From the NCBI GenBank assembly GCA_028583405.1, contig CM053252.1, positions 35,801,763 through 35,865,762 of the forward strand: DNA of 64,000 nt. The letters are read 5' to 3'. A program made the translations under genes and the position numbers. Positions 37,262 through 49,026 of the stretch are shown piece after piece. A model generated the notes under the pieces. It worked only from the letters and a program-made list of their open reading frames with translations. It was not told the DNA's origin and ran no database searches. This stretch comes from Pogonophryne albipinna (Eukaryota > Chordata > Actinopteri > Perciformes > Artedidraconidae). How positions within the stretch are numbered: the first letter of the stretch is position 1; each line of letters starts with the position of its first letter.

Positions 37262-37625
37262 CTGCATCCCTATGAAGCCTAAGGTTGACAGCTCTAATTT
37301 AAAATCGGCAGATGTTGGTCGTCCAGCCAGCCTCCCTGCACTCAGCTGCTATGAACCCTTGACCGTCCTTCATTCAAAGGCGACCTTAATTCCATCCTCC
37401 AATGGTACAATGAGGTCATAGAGTACAGCTTTTACCGTAGTGGACCACACCATGTCAGGAACTTCTTGTTCCGAAACCACTGGTGGAGGTTCCTCTGACA
37501 GGGAAGCTTATTGTAGGTTGACCTGATAAATAAGTGGAGTCTTGCCTGTGGGATCTTCCACAAGTCTGAACAACTGATTTTCCAGTCGACAACAGAGGGG
37601 ACAGAGCTGCTGTCAGACATCAGCT
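37262..37625 (-). pseudogene. C-terminal remnant of a non-LTR retrotransposon polyprotein
   Basis: On the minus strand, after conceptual frame changes, the peptide blocks R-S-T-Y-N-K-L-P-C-x-R-N-L-H-Q-W (about 37520-37480), then V-P-L-E-D-G-I-K-V-A-F-E (about 37415-37380), and A-E-C-R-E-A-G-W (about 37345-37325) occur in order. This order matches the region downstream of the reverse transcriptase in a group of fish and invertebrate LINE polyproteins. Several in-frame stops and shifts separate the blocks, so it is a fossil. No reverse transcriptase part is visible next to it. The exact clade is not decidable here, although a restriction-like-endonuclease clade is my guess. Confidence 0.55.
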
Positions 37626-38257
37626 GTGCGGCGTCATCACAAACGGATGTCGCTTCACGTGACGCTCCGGAGGAAAGGACGTCCCATTGCTCTTAAAACT
37701 CATTTCCCTGCTTCTCGTGGTTTCCTTGCGTCTCTCCATGCTTCCCTGGTGGGAGGGACGCAAGGATTCCATTTAATCGACCTGAGATGCAGCCTTGATC
37801 TTGTAGCTTCCTTCCTCTGTCCTTGTCACCTCTTCTACCACTATTTCCTTTCTGTTTCTGGTTGGCCATGGACTAGAGCCTAGTCCTACCCTATTGATGC
37901 CCTCTCTGCCTGGACCTTGCAAACTATTTATTGCTGCTGCAGTCTACCTACCACTTGGTTGACCTAGGCTTGGGCTTTCCACTTTCGGCCAGTCAAGACC
38001 ATGGGCCTTGTGTTCCTTATTGCCTGAACTCTCTTTGAGATCCTTATAGACTTCTGTTTGTCGCCCAAAATGAAAGATTTGCATTGGTTGCTGCAAGATG
38101 TTGTCCCTAAAATGGCCAGTTCTTAGAGAGACACCTCGGCAGCACCAGCCACATCAGATGAATGAGTCAGCCTTTCTATTCATCTCACTTACTATAGATG
38201 ATGGGATTTGTAAGCTTCCACAACACCCTCTGGTAGAAAGTGAACTGCCAGCACAAG

Positions 38258-38405
<148 letters not shown>

Positions 38406-38469
38406 ATGTGTTATATGTCAGCACTACTTCCATTAGAAACATTTCAATGGTGCTGTTTTGTCCTTGCAG

Positions 38470-38603
38470 TTCCCTGCCAGATGAACCTGACCGGGCCAGA
38501 CGGATACATAAAAGCTCCTCCACAGTCCAGCTCTGCTTTTCAATCCACTATGGACTGCAGCTACGTCATCACTGTCTATATGGGCTATGGAGTGGAGGTA
38601 CAG
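38470..38603 (+). CDS. sez6l: Seizure-6 family protein, first-CUB exon (first half of domain)
   Basis: The exon follows the acceptor tgctgttttgtccttgcag and ends at CAG|gtaaga. It enters in phase 1, and its first two bases complete a Val codon with the last base of 33461-34000; it leaves in phase 0. The 44 codons encode the start of a CUB domain, a beta-sandwich extracellular module. It shows the first Cys (P-C-Q), an N-glycosylation site N-L-T, the G-P-D-G-Y-I turn, a second Cys in D-C-S-Y, and T-V-Y-M-G-Y-G-V-E-V-Q. The C-[ST]-Y ... T-V-Y-x-G-Y-G-V-E-x-Q pattern is closest to SEZ6L's first CUB as I know it; SEZ6 has a more divergent C-F-F-Y version. The rest of CUB1 must lie in a later exon, which I did not find before 64000. 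Confidence 0.85.
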
Positions 38604-40499
38604 GTAAGAGAAAGACTTAACATTAATCCATTCAGCATTTCACAGACCTATGATGCTCACCAGCAAGCTTGAGTCATTTAAAAATCCTCAATAAATGCTC
38701 TTTTGTAAAACATTTTCTTTAGGAAGGAAAGTTGTGTATTTGTTGGACAGGAGATTGATGGTCTGGTTATAATGGGGCCAAACAGACTGATGGACAGAGA
38801 GAATGGTTGTATACATGTGTATGGTTTTCTAAACCTGGGGTGTGCTAACCGCCATTTACTATAGTTGTTAGGCTATATCTGACTATAGATCACTACATTG
38901 TACAACCCCTCTTCAAACTATCATAATTATTCCCTATTGCAGTATGCTTGTTGCACCTGCTGTAGTGTCCATTGCTCGTTTAATTTATTGTATGTATATT
39001 TGCAAAATTGTCTGAGTTCTGTCCTCTTTCCTGGTTGTATAATCGATATTCAGAGGATGTGATTTGCCATCTATATAAAAGGAATATTTGTTCGGTTTTG
39101 ATTACAGGGTTTTGTGGTGTGATGTGTATATCTGGACACAATAATGGACTTACATTTTTTTAATTAATGGGAGTCTTTTTAAATATCATCCCATGTATTC
39201 CTTTTACCCTTTCCTTTTTTCTCTAAGAATGGAGCAAAGTAACATTTACCCATCGTAATATTAACTGAAATACAGCTGTCCTATTTTTAAACTTTATTTT
39301 GGTACACCTTAAGAATTATAAAACATAATAGTACTCATTACATTTGTGAGAAAATGGGATCTTCAAAGTGGAGATACGTGACTGTGGACATGTTGTTTGA
39401 AAATCGATAGCCTTCCTAGCAAGGTGACATCCTGACACCATTATCAATTGTGTGTTTGTGTGACCTTAGCGTAACCTAGGCTTAGTTTTTATTAATACTG
39501 ACAATGTCTTATCTCTGTGTATGTCTTTTCTCTGGACACTTTCCAAAACTGTCCATTTTTACCAATGCTTTGTCCCCTTTTAAACTGTTAAACACTGAGC
39601 TTTTCGTTGGTCTGCTGTCAGATTGAAAGCTCGTATTGAAATTTTGATTTGTTGTCAACGATAGTTATCCAGCCATCTCTGGTCCCATAGTGCAGAGAGA
39701 TACAGCTTGAATAGCAGCTGACAGAAAAGCAATTCATTGTTCATTTATAACAAAAAATACAGTTCCATTATGCTGCTCTCCCTTTCAACACATGATCAGT
39801 TTTTATAAGAGGATTTCTACAGAAATACATCATAGGTGTCCTGACACTGACTGACACAGTCAAAGTAATCCTGAAATAACAGCTTATGTCCCCTCACATT
39901 TATGTCAAGCTTAAACGGTTTTGAATTATAGGGTCAATAGGGCTTTTCCCTCATGTTTAGATCTTTTTGTCAGAATGTCAAACGCTTCTTAATAGCCCTG
40001 TAAGTTCACATCGCACATACAATGTAGGTATCATCTTTGACACTAGCTTTTGTGTCCCAACGCAAAACTCATCTATTGGTCGTGTGCATGTGATGAATGG
40101 ATTTTGGTGGTATGGTCTAGTTGTAAATGCTTTCAATAGGGAGACCATTATCCTTCGTGGCAGTGATCTGGCCTAATAATCATGCTGTATAATTCCCGTC
40201 TGGACTTTAGGTCTGCCAAAGTAAAGAGCATAATCTTTCGGTCTTGCTCCATGATTTACCACATTGCGCCTTGGATTTTTGCATTTTAACTTTTTTTTGG
40301 AAACATGCAAAATGGCCATGCAAGCCCTATCATTCAATATGAAAGAGACAAAGTACCACACATCTGAACTTGGGTTGCAGCAATCTCATACAAGACCGGC
40401 AAACAATGGGGAATACCCATGGCCTCTTGCTGCTGCTTTACTAGACAGTACAGAAGAAAAACAAAGTCTTTGTCCGGGTTCTAGTCAGATTGAGGAAAC
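38604..40499. other. Start of the downstream intron
   Basis: Opens with the donor gtaagaga. No further exon, transposon boundary or other feature seen. Confidence 0.6.
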
Positions 40500-40504
40500 T
40501 TGAA

Positions 40505-41250
40505 AAACCGGCTTGCTCTAATGTGTATTGTTCTGGCAAAGGTCCAATCTCTGATAAATAAAATGGATAAACTGCAAAGTAGGATTGCATTCCAAATTGA
40601 CATTAGGAACTGAGACTGAGACTTGGCCTTACACCTTCGGGTTGCCATTGCCCCCTGCATGGATTTCATTTTTTACCAGGACCGAACTCAATACACTACC
40701 AAAAGATAGGGAGAAGGTGCTCCATTGTCTACCTCAAGTGGTGCCCAAAGGTGGAGATCATTTCTTTAGACTTAGAGCACCTCATGATGGAAGGCTGGCC
40801 ATTTTATCAGCCCGGGGAATTTACATTGGTTGTGTAACATCAGTGTTTGTCCCGCCGCAGGCGGATAACAACGCAGTGCTTGAGGAGCTGTATGGGTTTA
40901 TCGACAGGATAGAAACTTTATGGCCATAGGCTTCCTTTTATTGTGGCCTGGGATTTAAACACATTGCCAACATGAATACAGTCCTGCAAATATATTATCA
41001 GCACTTCAGCTGCCCCACACGCATTGTTAACAGACTGGACCATGTTTATTCTCCTATCCGACATGGTTGATTACACTTATTGTAAGTCGCTTCAGTTAAA
41101 TGAAATGTAATGTAAGTCAGAACACATCGCACTGCTGATGCTGTACAAGACAGACTGGAGATGCAGACAGTTGAGTTCTGGACTGTCAGACTTTGCTCTC
41201 CAGCACTGCTTTGGCATCTCTGAGTGGTGTGTCTTTAGGAATTACAGCGT
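40505..41250 (+). pseudogene. LINE endonuclease-domain fragment, frameshifted
   Basis: In shifting frames the sequence encodes the blocks V-Q-S-L-I-N-K-M-D-K-L (about 40540), V-P-P-Q-A-D-N-N-A-V-L-E-E-L (about 40850-40890), L-D-H-V-Y-S-P-I (about 41035-41060) and A-L-Q-H-C-F-x-x-x-E-W (about 41195-41230). These follow the order of an APE-type endonuclease and the following linker of a fish jockey/CR1-group LINE. A short tail-type repeat (tgtaagtcgcttcagttaaa) interrupts it near 41080. No reverse transcriptase follows, and there are several stops. Confidence 0.6.
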
Positions 41251-44200
41251 AAACATTTTCTTCATTTATCGGCATACATTACATTTCATGTCTGGATCAA
41301 AACAAAAGCCTATTGTGTCATGCTGCAAGAATTGTATTCCAAAAACAAAAGGTGTATTGACCCTCAGTACTCACCACGGACCTCTTTGAGTGATAATGAC
41401 TTAAATAAGGATGAACTTTGTCTCACATCCTAATATTGTAACAACTTACACAGCACAAAACAAAATAGCTTTTAAAAATCAAGACACCGCTAAAATAAAA
41501 GCATCTTTCACACAGAAAACACATATCTAGTATTTGAGATAACAGTCTATGCAGGTTGTACTGTGTAATATATGGTTCTATGAATATGAAGTTGCTTCAA
41601 GGGGAGAAAAAAGGGCTGGCAGGTCATATTCACGCAGGGATTAAGGTATTTACAGATAGTATGTGAACATTTTGATTACTGAACTGACATTCCTGAATCA
41701 GAAGCCCAGGAAAAACTGCTAACCACACAAATAATATCCGAGAGACGGTTCACAATACCTACTATGAAATGTCTTCTTGGCGCATACAAGTTTACCATGG
41801 TTTAGTCATACTAGGAGAACTGGATGGAAGACATGCTAACTGTTCTCTTGTTTGAAAAGACTTACTATTACGTTTTAGAGCTGCTCTAACTCCAAGTCTT
41901 CATTTTGTCACTTTGGGAAATAAAGCAGACAGCTAACGCTAACCACACCATGCATCTGTATTCTCATAATTTAATGGCAACATTTACCTATTGAAGGATG
42001 AAAAAGATAAAAAAAAAAGTACTTGAAGACATGAGTCAAGAAAAACATATTGTTACTTTCTTTCATCCCAATGTGACATACAGAGGAAAACACCTACAGT
42101 ACTAGCAAACAGCAGCCTTGGAAATGCGCTAGACGTCCAATGTCACCTCCACAAATGTGTTTGGCCCATAGACAATGGCAGGCGCTCCAAATGATTACAG
42201 CCACTCTATCCACTCTCGGGCATTCAGTGTCGTTTTGAAGCGTCTGACCTTTTTGGGGAGACTTATGTGATGATTTAAGCAGCGCCCTTGTCTCTACCTG
42301 AAAACCCCCTCCTGCACATGATTAACTCCAAGAGCTTTGCTTCCTCCTGCTCATAAAATATACAATGGCCATTACGCCGCTGACCTTCCAGATGCCTGGC
42401 CTAATATATTTAGGATAAAAAATGAATATGTGGTTGCAAATCATGGTCAGTCATGTCTCCCAGCTGCTTCTTGCTGCTGATGTTGAGAGAAAAACAAGGT
42501 TGGTTCATTTTCAGTGTAAAACAGAACGCAAAAGCAAGAGGAAGAAAGTCACATAGCACAGCTGTCTGCCTCTCTTCCTCTCTCGTATATTCTCTCTGTC
42601 CTTCATCTGACTTTTTCCCTTCTCTCCTTCTTCTGTCTTTCTCTCATCTCCCTCTGTCTTTTTACACTGACTTCTCTCTGCAACACAAACAGCCGCCCTG
42701 AATGCTTTTCTTTCTATCTCTTTTCACGGTGAATGATGTGCTTTGATTTAACCTCCTATGTGTTGATGTAGTCTATCCGTTTGAAATGGTTCATGTTGGT
42801 AAAGGAGGTGTTGTGGCTCAGGCTTTAGCTGTTTGGTAACACCTGGAAACTGCTTGACATCTTCCTGAGTCATTTCATATATGTATACATTATATCTATA
42901 CGTTTGATATACTGTACCCTTGCATCCACCCTCTGACAGGCTTATAGTAGATACAGTATGTTGGTAGATTAGTCCCGCCTTCTTGACACTCAGCAACAGA
43001 TCTATTGAACCAATGCATAATGAAATCGTTTTATGCAGACATTGATGAGCAACTTGTCAGTTGGCGGGAAGTCAGAAGATGTTCAGGCACTACTGGCAAA
43101 ACAAGAAATTGCCCTTATATTAAAACAAGTCGGGAAGGGATTAACAGGAGAAGAATAGAAAGAAAGAAAAGTAAAGGGAACTGTAGAAAGGAATGTGACA
43201 GTGATAAGAAAAGCCACCAGGTGAAGAGGGAAAAAGCTAAGTACAGCAAAAGATGAGCAGAGAAATTATAGGATAAAGGGGAGTGTTAGAAACAGGAAAT
43301 AAAAGATAAGGAAGACAAAGAATAAGAGAAGAAGAGGAGCTGATAAGCAGACACCTGAGATAATACAAATGCAGTTGTCTCTCATCTTCCATTTACTCAT
43401 TATAAAAAGTGACTCCGGTATCCGGATGTGGCTGAACTGCCGTACTTAATTAATTGCTCATGGATTATCTGTCCTCTCCTGTGTTTTTTTACGGACCTCT
43501 TTAAATGTGCCTCGGCGAAAATGTCTTATCAGCTTCTCTTAACTAAATTGAAAAAGCCTCCCTCCCTGGATAGACAGACTTAAACAATGTGGAATTTAAA
43601 TGATGTTGGACATGCATCGAAGATGTCAAGAGGACCTCTGAGGTCAATCAGATCTTCTTCTACACTTAGAGGTGACTTCTAATTTCTCCTATCAAGGAAA
43701 TCACACTCATTAATCTACTTCAGAGGTCATTAGTAGTCCTGGGGAATCACAGCTACCTAATTTGATTGTCTTTTTGTACAAGATAAGCCAGATTTTACCC
43801 TGATGAAGGATTTTGATAAAAGGGATTAATGACGGGGGGGGGGGGGCGGGGGTAGTTTGGAGGTTTTTACCGTAAGACCCCAGCATCTGCAGCATTTGCA
43901 GTACAGCTAAGATAGAGTCTGCAGTGTAAATTAAAGAATTACAGATCTGTATCCTGATATCCAAGGTTACTTATACAAAAGTAAAAACATCAGTTTTATT
44001 TGAACTGTTCCAATTATCTCTCTTTTGAGAAGGAAAAACAATGTATTGTATACATTGGACTCAACAAAGTCCTCCAGTTCGTCACCTCTTTTGATATCAC
44101 TTGAATAAAACATATCGGCTGTTGGGTTAGTAACAGCCTTGACGATCACCAAATGTTCTGAATTTACAATGAAGCAAAACTCTTCATGCTCATCGTTTAA

Positions 44201-44358
44201 TAAACTGTGTCATCCATATATTTCCAAAATAAAGTATTTTATTGTGGATTAAGGTGAACTGTTAGTGACGGAAACCAAAACCTGTGGCGCTGAATGACTG
44301 TGATGACCCACAGCAAAGCATGAGCTGTAATCTATGGTTAAAGTCCTTGTCAGAGAAA
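41251..44358. other. Intron-like sequence
   Basis: No exon or delimited element. A G-run with interruptions at 43834-43852 and a purine-rich stretch at 43130-43345 are present. 42295-42430 looks unique (tgattaactccaagagc, cctaatatatttaggat). Confidence 0.5.
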
Positions 44359-44363
44359 CATAA

Positions 44364-44815
44364 TGTCAGGGTGCGTGGAAAAGGTAGGACCCAAAAGCAG
44401 TATTAACAAAAAGCGAGCTTTAATTTACAAAAAAAGCCGATGACAAAAGTAAACGAGACAAATTTAGCATTACCAAAAAACAGGGGAGCACGAGTAAATA
44501 ATCCAGGACCAAAACTTCAAGGACAAACATGGATCGTGACATGAAGGGAAAGACAAACAACGAACACAGGAAGAGACAAGACTAAATACAGGGAAGGGTA
44601 ATCACAAGACGAGAAATAGCCGGGCAGGGTAGGAGAAACACAAGGGCCACAGGTGAACACAATCAGATAACTAGACACACCAAGGAAACTAACGACAGGA
44701 GGAAAAACACAGGGAAAAGGACCAGACAATAAACCAGGAGGAAAACATGACAGGGAGAACCGCAAAACACCCAAACCTAGACATAAAAACGTGACATAAC
44801 ATGAATATCGTGACA
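44364..44815 (-). repeat. 3' LTR of the minus-strand element
   Basis: 452 bp, direct repeat of 47348-47799. The 5' part on the plus strand (gcgagctttaatttac) reads as a candidate polyadenylation region on the minus strand. Confidence 0.92.
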
Positions 44816-44844
44816 GAACCCCCCCCCCCCTCAAGGGACGGATA

Positions 44845-47345
44845 CTAGACGTCCCTAAACACCAAAAACAAAAAATCCAAAACGTCCAGCAGGGTGGGTG
44901 GAGGGGGTCCGGAGGACGGGCCTTGACTGACAGCCCAGGGCACGGCAGAGGACCAGGAAGAGGTCTCGGGCGGACGGCCCGGGGGCAAGGCAGAATTCGA
45001 GGAGGGGGTCTCTGGCGGACGGCCCGGGGGCAAGGCAGAGTTCGAGGAGGGGGTCTCGGGCGGACGGCCCGGGGACAAGGCAGAGTCCAAAAAGGGGCGA
45101 AGACCACAGCGGGCGAACCCAGGGGACCGGGCACTAGGACGAAGGCAGCGGCAGGAAGAGTCAGGGGGCCGGGTCCGAGGGCGAGGACCGCGGCCGGGAA
45201 AGTCAGGGGGCCGGGCTCGAGGGCGAAGACCGCGGATCTCAGGGGGCCAGGCCCGAGGGCAAAGACCGGACAGCTCCGGAGGCCGGGCAGGAGCCGGTGT
45301 TAACCTGACAGGATCCGGAGCCGATGGGACAGGTGTCGGCAAGATTCCCCACGGAAGAGGACACAGGGCCGGCAGGACCCCCGGCAGGAGAGCAGTCGGC
45401 GGAACCTCCAACGGCACAGGACATAGGGTTGGCAGGACCCCCGGCAGAAGAGTAGTCGGCGGGACCTCCAACGGCACATGACATAGGGTTGGCAGGACCC
45501 CCGGCAGAAGAGTAGTCTGCGGGACCTCCAACGGCACAGGACATAGGGTTGGCAGGACCCCGGCAGAAGAGTAGTCGGCGGGGCCTCCAACGGCACAGGA
45601 CACAGGGTTGGCAGGACCCCCGGCAGAAGAGTAGTCGGCGGGGCCTCCAACGGCACAGGACACAGGGTTGGCAGGACCCCCGGCAGAAGAGTAGTCGGCG
45701 GGACCCCCAATGGGACAGGACATGGAGTTGGCAGAACCCCCGGCAGGAGAGCAGTCGGCGGGATCCCCAACGGGACAGGACATGGAGTTGGCAGGACCCC
45801 CAGCGGAACCTCCAACGGCACTTGAGTAGGGACTTGAGTGGGGACTCGAGAGAGGGCTTGAGAGGGAACTCGAGAGGAAACTTGAGAGTTGACTTGAGAG
45901 GTCACTTGAGAAGGATCTCGAGAGGGAACTTGAACGGAGACTCGAGAGGAGACTTGAGAGGAAACTCGAGCGGTGACTTGAGAGGGAACTCGAGAGGTGA
46001 CTTGAGAGGGGACTCGATAGGTGACTGGAGAAGGGACTTGAGAGGGGACTCGAGAGGAGACTCGAGAGAGGGCTTGAGAGAGAACTCGAGAGGTGACTTG
46101 AGAGGGGACTCGAGAGGGAACTTGAGAGGGAACTGGAGAGGGGACTTGAGAGGGAACTCGAGAGGAGACTAGAGAGGAGACTCGAGAGGGGACCTGAGAG
46201 GGAACTTGAGAGGGAACTCGAGAGGAGACTTGAGAGGGGACTCGAGAGGGAACTTGAGAGGAGACTTGAGAGGGAACTTGAGAGGAGACTTGAGAGGGAA
46301 CTCGAGAAGAGACTCGAGTGGTGACCTGAGAGGGAACTTGAGAGGGAACTCGAGAGGAGACTTGAGAAGGGACTCGAGAGGAGACTTGAGAGGGGACTCG
46401 AGAAGGAACTCGAGAGGAGACTTGAGAGGGAACTCGAGAGGGGACTCGAGAGGGAACTCCAGAGGGAACTCGAGAGGGGACTCAAGAGGAGACTTGAGAG
46501 AGGACTTGAGAGGGGACTCGAGAGGAGACTTGAGAGGGGACTGGAGAGGGCACTCGAGAAGAGACTCGAGAGGGGACCTGAGAGGGGACTTGAGAGGGGA
46601 CTTGTGTCGGTCGGTACGCCGACAGGACACGGGGAGCTGGCGTCGGCTGGAGAGCCAACAGGAGACGAGGTGCTGGAGTTGGCCGGTACACCGACAGGCC
46701 TCGGGGAGCTGGCGTTGGCCGGTACGCCGACAGGACTCGGGGAGCTGGCGTCGGCTGGAGAGCCAACAGGAGACGAGGTGCTGGAGTCGGCCGGTACACC
46801 GACAGGACTCGGGGAACTGGCGTCGGCCGGTAAGCCAGTCCTGGAGCCGAAACTGGAGTAGGGACCATGGCTACTGGGGCCGGTACTGAAGCCGGAACCA
46901 TGGCTGCTGGGGCCGGAACCATGGCTGCTGGGGCCAGGACTGGGGCTGGAACCATGGCTGCTGGGGCCGGAAACATGGCTGTGTGGGCCGGCACTGGAAC
47001 CGGAACCATTGGAGCACGGGCTGGAATCTTGGTCTTGCATCTCCTAGAGATTCTTTGGAGGATCCGTGAGCCTCCCAAGGCCTGGTCATACCCCAGGAAA
47101 GGGTTAGAGGCTTCGGACAAGTCCTCAGGACAACTTGTGAAAAGTTGTAGCCACTCAGGCAACATGCTCCTGAGCCAGGGCTTGCGAGCAACCTCCTGAC
47201 GTGCCTCCTTCAACGCAGCCTCTCTACCCCGTCTAGATGAGGCGCCCTTCCAAGTATAAAAAATGTACTTCAGAGAGTACCCAAGACATTCCGCCTGTAG
47301 AGCAAAATAATCTGAGTCTGCTGAGTCCACAGTTGGTTGGTTCAT
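44845..47345 (-). CDS. Repetitive Ser/Pro/Ala-rich protein of the LTR element
   Basis: Reading starts at an ATG 2 nt inside the 5' LTR boundary (47345). The first about 118 residues are unique: M-N-Q-P-T-V-D-S-A-D-S-D, a K-Y-I-F-Y-T-W-K segment, a basic-acidic helix-like stretch, and L-P-E-W-L-Q-L-F. I do not recognise this part; its position suggests a Gag-like role. After that come tandem repeats: Pro/Ala/Met-Val units, then Ser-Leu-Ser-Ser-Pro-Leu units, then a 20-residue unit beginning G-G-P-A-N-P. Two frames share the region. The first runs 47345-46482, and a second, 731 codons long, runs 47040-44845. Because most repeat units are multiples of 3 nt, both stay open. A one-base shift or recoding near 47000 would be needed to join them. 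Whether a protein is made is unknown. Confidence 0.5.
45370..45810. repeat. 60-bp coding minisatellite
   Basis: About seven tandem units of about 60 bp, each containing ggttggcaggacccc and ggcagaagagtag (on the plus strand). Each unit corresponds to 20 codons. One unit has lost a C, which shifts the frame. Confidence 0.9.
45825..46605. repeat. 12-bp-period coding minisatellite
   Basis: About 65 imperfect tandem 12-mers of the form gagaggggactc / gagagggaactt. On the coding (minus) strand they give four-residue Ser/Leu/Pro repeats. Many XhoI-like ctcgag palindromes recur. Confidence 0.93.
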
Positions 47346-47347
47346 TC

Positions 47348-47799
47348 TGTCAAGGTGCGTGGAAAAGGTAGGACCCAAAAGCAGTATTAACAAAAAGCGA
47401 GCTTTAATTTACAAAAAAAGCCGATGACAAAAGAAAACGAGACAAAGTTAGCATTACCAAAAAACAGGGGAGCACGAGTAAATAATCCAGGACCAAAACT
47501 TCAAGGACAAACATGGAGCGTGACATGAAGGGAAAGACACACAATGAACACAGGAAGAGACAAGACTAAATACAGGGAGGGGTAATCACAAGACGAGAAA
47601 TAGCCGGGCAGGGGAGGAGAAACACAAGGGCCACAGGTGAACACAATCAGACAACTAGACACACCAGGGAAACTAACGACGGGAGGAAAAACACAGGGAA
47701 AAGGACCAGACAATAACCCAGGAGGAAAACATGACAGGGAGAACAGCAAAACACCCAAACCTAGACATAAAAACGTGACATAACATGAATATCGTGACA
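47348..47799 (-). repeat. 5' LTR of the minus-strand element
   Basis: 452 bp, same length as its partner. The interior's ATG follows after two bases, so no tRNA primer-binding site with the usual TGG start fits directly at the boundary. Confidence 0.92.
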
Positions 47800-48099
47800 C
47801 ATAAAGCAAGGTAATTTGTGCTTTTTAAGGATACGTTTATAAAGTAGTTGTTATTATATTGCGAGAGCTACATAATGACTTTTAATGAGTGTATTCTATT
47901 AAAATAGAAACAAATAGTGGCAAATGATCTAGCAGCCATTGTGTTGCATTATAGAGTTGTATGGTATAGTACAGGGATCACCAACTACATTTGTCCAAGG
48001 GCCAAAATGTATCCAATAGACACTATCGCGGGCCGGGGGGGTACAGGTACTGCATAAAGCTTAGCAGACTCTTCACGCTAACGAAGGATCACTTCTAGG

Positions 48100-49026
48100 C
48101 AGGGTTGGGAGGGTTACTTTGTAAATGTAATCAGTTACTGATTACTGAATACATGCTCTGAAAGTAATCAGAATACAGTTACGTGTCTTATAAAAGTAAC
48201 GTGTTCAGGTTACTTTTAGAATACTTTTGGAATACTTTCTTTTTCCATAATAACAGATGGGTATGTTTTGGTGAACAGGAGACACTTGTTTTACTGCTTT
48301 AATGGCTTATCAAGAACTCAAACACAACATCTTGGTGTCATTCTGGACAGCTCTCTCTCATCTGCACCCCACATAAAAAACATCACCCGGACTGCATTCT
48401 CCTACTGTAAACCTTTCCTTAGAATATGTTATGAATTGTAAGGTGTCCTTGGGTGCTTTGAAAGGCGCCCCTAAATAGAATGAATTATCATTATTATTTA
48501 TTATTATTATTATCTGAAACGATGTAATAACTTTTAAAACTTGTTCCAGTCACTTGCCCCATGCATTCAGCAGCAGCAGGCCATTCACTTTGATTTGATC
48601 CCGTTATAAATGTCATCATTTCGACAATAAAGAAATGCTACATCAACGTTATCTTGCACATTTTATCTAACCATCTCCGTTTCTAACTTTCAATATATTT
48701 TAAAAGAGATCTCTCTCTCTCATCTGCGTGCGGGGGCGGGGCCTCACAGACACGCTGCATCTCTCTCTCGCTCACAGACATGCTGCAGCGCTGTGCAGTG
48801 TGCACACAGTTCTGCCGGTAATGAATATTACATTTTGTGAGGAAACTTTTCCACCAATAATTCCAATAAGTATTCCAAAATGTATTCACTTCAGGTTTAC
48901 GAAAGTAACTGTAATCAGATTACTCGTTTTTCAAATGTAACGCCAGCTGAATACAGTTAGCCTACTTGATTTTTATATTCTGATTACGTAACGCCGTTAC
49001 ATATATTCCGTTACAACCCAACCCTG
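48100..49026. mobile_element. hAT transposon nested in the previous one
   Basis: Ends cagggttgggagggttac / gtaacaac...ccctg type (right terminus cgttacaacccaaccctg) with the perfect 8-bp duplication cttctagg (48092-48099 and 49027-49034). Subterminal gtaatcagattac motifs occur in both arms. It contains an L2-type LINE fragment. Confidence 0.9.
48328..48515 (+). pseudogene. L2-type LINE 3' fragment
   Basis: Encodes L-G-V-I-L-D-S-S-L-S-S-A-P-H-I-K-N-I-T-R, the post-catalytic block of L2/CR1-group reverse transcriptases. It is followed by the typical tail (gtccttgggtgctttgaaag, gcgcccctaaat) and a (TTA)n terminal microsatellite. Severely 5'-truncated or internally deleted. Confidence 0.75.

Larger units (their letters stand above)
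44364..47799 (-). mobile_element. Non-autonomous LTR retrotransposon, complete
   Basis: Two direct 452-bp LTRs (44364-44815 and 47348-47799) bound a 2.53-kb interior, and the perfect 5-bp duplication cataa flanks the whole (44359-44363 and 47800-47804). The LTRs start tgtca and end gtgaca, and differ at about 13 positions by eye (about 97% identical), so the insertion is fairly young. A polypurine tract (on the minus strand ttga, then 12 G, then ttc) abuts the LTR at 44815, which sets the element's direction as minus. The interior codes only for a repetitive protein; there is no protease, reverse transcriptase, RNase H or integrase. It must rely on an unrelated or parental element's enzymes. 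Confidence 0.92.

Noticed and set aside
41138..41389. Independent small gene
   Set aside because: The first third matches the linker of the LINE fragment (A-L-Q-H-C-F, E-W); the remainder has no features.
43005..43345. Lys/Arg-rich 83-codon frame
   Set aside because: Purine-rich intron stretch with no motif or splice support.
45549..46889. Plus-strand Arg/Gly-rich frames of over 200 codons
   Set aside because: Shadows of the minus-strand coding minisatellite; a repeat with a period divisible by three stays open in all frames.
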